Assembly: GCF_030246905.1 (NCBI RefSeq)
Contig: NZ_CP126741.1
Span: forward strand, 248,001-312,000
From: Microbacterium sp. zg-Y818
GTDB taxonomy: Bacteria; Actinomycetota; Actinomycetes; Actinomycetales; Microbacteriaceae
Length of the DNA: 64,000 nt
Direction of reading: 5' to 3'
Below are positions 61,011 through 64,000 of the stretch, one piece after another (position 1 is the first letter of the stretch; each line of letters opens with the position of its first letter). Both the position numbers and the translations under genes were made by a program. The notes under the pieces were generated by a model. The model saw nothing but the letters and a program-made list of their open reading frames with translations, made no database searches and had not been told where the DNA came from.

Positions 61011-61865
61011 GTGGCGCACGAGGATCTCGACGACGTGGCGGCGCAGCTGTACGCCCTGCCCCCGGCGGAGTTCACCGCCGCCCGCAACGCGCGCGCCGCC
61101 GCGGCCGAGCCCCCACTGGCGAAGGCCGTGCGCAACCTGCGCAAACCTGTCGTGGCCGCCTACGCGGTCGACCTGCTCGTCCAGGAGGGGCAGCTGGGGG
61201 AGGCGCTGGACCTCGCCGCGGCGCTGCGCGAGGCGCAGGACGACCTGGATGCCGCGGAGATGACCCGCCTGAGCCGGCAGCGCCGCGCCCTTGTCGCCGC
61301 GCTGTCGCGTCAGGCGGTCGACCTCGCCCGCGATCGCGGCGTCTCGGTGAGTGACGCCGCCGCCTCGGACGTGGAATCGACCATCGATGCGGCCGTGCGC
61401 GACCCGGCGGCGGCCGCCGCCGTGATGACGGGACGCCTCGTGCGCCCGCTGGCGGCGACGGGGGTGGACCCGGTGGATCTGACCGACGCCGTGGGCGGCT
61501 CGATCCCGGGGGTGGCGGAACGGCCCGCCCCGCCCCGCGACGACCTGGCTCAGCGCCGGGCGCGCCGCGCGGCCGAGAAGGCGGTGCGCGAGGCGGAGCG
61601 TGGGGCGTCCGAGGCCGACCGCCGGCTCGCCCGCGTCGAGGCGACGGTGCAGAAGGCGCGGGAGCGTGCGGATCACCTCGCCGAGCGCGAGGCCGACCTG
61701 CGCGCCGATCTCGAGCGCATCCGCGCCGACGCCGCCACCGCGCAGTCGGCCGTGGCGGCGGCAGAGACCGAGCGCGAGCAGGCGGCCACCGCGGCGCGCG
61801 CCGCGCGGCGCGCCACCGAAACGGCGCAGGCAGCTCTCGACGAGGCGGGCGGGGCGCCCTCATGA
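61011..61865 (+). CDS. helical coiled-coil protein, unknown function
   Basis: The 284-residue protein is nearly all helix. Residues 1-75 read LDDVAAQLYALPPAEFTAAR with NARAAAAEPPLAKAVRNLRKP, a pattern I associate with uncharacterised actinobacterial proteins; the end (about 180-275) is a long Ala/Glu/Arg coiled coil (EADRRLARVEATVQKARERA). It starts with a GTG and is coupled by an ATGA overlap to the next gene. No catalytic motif is visible. It may be a structural or DNA-associated partner. Confidence 0.6.
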   Translation: MAHEDLDDVAAQLYALPPAEFTAARNARAAAAEPPLAKAVRNLRKPVVAAYAVDLLVQEGQLGEALDLAAALREAQDDLDAAEMTRLSRQRRALVAALSRQAVDLARDRGVSVSDAAASDVESTIDAAVRDPAAAAAVMTGRLVRPLAATGVDPVDLTDAVGGSIPGVAERPAPPRDDLAQRRARRAAEKAVREAERGASEADRRLARVEATVQKARERADHLAEREADLRADLERIRADAATAQSAVAAAETEREQAATAARAARRATETAQAALDEAGGAPS

Positions 61866-62356
61866 CCGGCTCCGTCCACGACGTCTTCACCGACGCCCGC
61901 CGCCGCCTGGCCGGCGCACCGCGCGAGCGCCTCGGATCGCCACTCACGGTGCGGCGCGTGCTCGGCTTCGCCCGCGCGCCCCGCGTCACACCGGTCGGCG
62001 ACGGCTGGCACCTGGGAGTGCTGCTCGTAACCGATGACGCGGTGCTGGCCATCGGAGAGATCGTGCGCGCCCGGCAGGAGGTGCGGCGCGGCTACACGGC
62101 CCAGTCGCAGCGCGAGCGGGCGGAGCGACAGGCGGCCGCCTTCCGAGGCGGGTTCGCCGAGGGGGAGGTCGTGCACATCGGATGGCGGATGCTCGACCTC
62201 GACGCCGTCGCGCGGGGCGAGGCATCCGGTCCTCTGTCGATGCGCGACGGGGTGCCCAGCGTGCGCTGGAGCGCGGCGGGCGGCTACCGGCCGCTCGAGG
62301 ACTACCTCGCCGAACGCATCGAGCTGCTGCGGCAGCCGCCCCAGGGGGCGTCCTGA
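61862..62356 (+). CDS. protein of unknown function coupled to the coiled-coil gene
   Basis: A 164-residue soluble protein: VHDVFTDARRRLAGAPRERL, VLGFARAPRVTPVGDGWHLG, VLLVTDDAVLAIGEIVRARQ, and an Arg-rich helix SQRERAERQAAAFRGG. I do not recognise a named family. The 4-base overlap with the coiled-coil gene suggests joint function. The end (SVRWSAAGGYRPLEDYLAER) looks like a conserved terminal block. Confidence 0.6.
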   Translation: MTGSVHDVFTDARRRLAGAPRERLGSPLTVRRVLGFARAPRVTPVGDGWHLGVLLVTDDAVLAIGEIVRARQEVRRGYTAQSQRERAERQAAAFRGGFAEGEVVHIGWRMLDLDAVARGEASGPLSMRDGVPSVRWSAAGGYRPLEDYLAERIELLRQPPQGAS

Positions 62357-62414
62357 GCAAACCGGGGTGCGCGGGTGCGTTTGTCAAGTCCTCCGGGGGG
62401 AGTTTTCGTCGGTC

Positions 62415-62420
62415 TAGTGT
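62415..62420 (+). promoter_or_regulatory. -10 box of a leaderless transcript (glgX)
   Basis: TAGTGT ends 6 bases before the GTG at 62427. An 11-mer, CGTTTGTCAAG (62378-62388), lies further upstream. Confidence 0.45.
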
Positions 62421-62426
62421 TGCCCC

Positions 62427-64000
<1,574 letters not shown>

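Overview
The window is high-GC DNA of about 70 % G+C with dense, short-spaced genes, many GTG starts and ATGA/GTGA overlaps. The mix of genes (small DUF7882-type proteins, FadR/LacI/ROK-controlled sugar and lactate operons, Rv0428c-like and TANGO2/NRDE proteins) points to an actinobacterium of the Microbacteriaceae, most likely Microbacterium or a close relative. About a dozen genes have a TANNNT -10 box 5-8 bases before the start codon and no ribosome binding site, so leaderless mRNA is common here. The right edge cuts a glgX gene. I see no rRNA, tRNA, CRISPR array, transposase or integrase.

Layout. 0.15-5.6 kb: lactate use (FadR-type repressor, L-lactate permease, two-part D-lactate dehydrogenase) with two FadR-type operators. 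5.6-7.3 kb: a membrane protein of unknown function and a VOC protein. 7.3-14.2 kb: a self-contained galactoside operon (ABC permeases, lipoprotein binding protein, LacI regulator, GH42 beta-galactosidase) controlled by a pair of near-identical palindromes. It is bracketed by a 35-bp direct repeat (31/35 identical), which suggests that it arrived as one cassette. 14.2-15.9 kb: three decayed fragments in a row, from a P-type ATPase, an acyl-CoA dehydrogenase and an F420-dependent glucose-6-phosphate dehydrogenase with four frameshifts.

15.9-17.6 kb: a PLP C-S lyase/aminotransferase and a thioesterase. 17.7-30.8 kb: an exopolysaccharide locus with three glycosyltransferases, a Wzy-like membrane protein, a Wzc-like co-polymerase/kinase, an initiating phosphoglycosyltransferase, a coupled four-gene CDP-sugar module and a secreted GH140-like hydrolase. 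30.9-38.6 kb: a small membrane protein, a NUDIX hydrolase, an unusual SDR, an orphan small domain, two DHA2 drug exporters and a CoA-disulfide/persulfide reductase behind a CstR/CsoR-like operator.

38.8-49.2 kb: a pseudo-ABC ATPase with its YhgE/Pip membrane partner, a thiolase, a YaeQ protein, a TetR/DUF899 pair, a sodium:alanine symporter and an MMPL exporter divergent from a MarR regulator. 49.2-52.8 kb: small proteins including three DUF7882 paralogues and a 45-residue microprotein, coaBC and a TANGO2-like protein. 52.8-60.2 kb: xylan/xylose use, with a ROK repressor, a secreted GH10 xylanase with a WxL-like C-terminus, a DUF916 WxL-interacting-type protein, xylA and xylB. The xylanase cuts xylan outside the cell and XylA/XylB move xylose into the pentose phosphate pathway. 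No xylose transporter is present in the window. 60.3-64 kb: a small alarmone synthetase, a coiled-coil protein pair and glgX.
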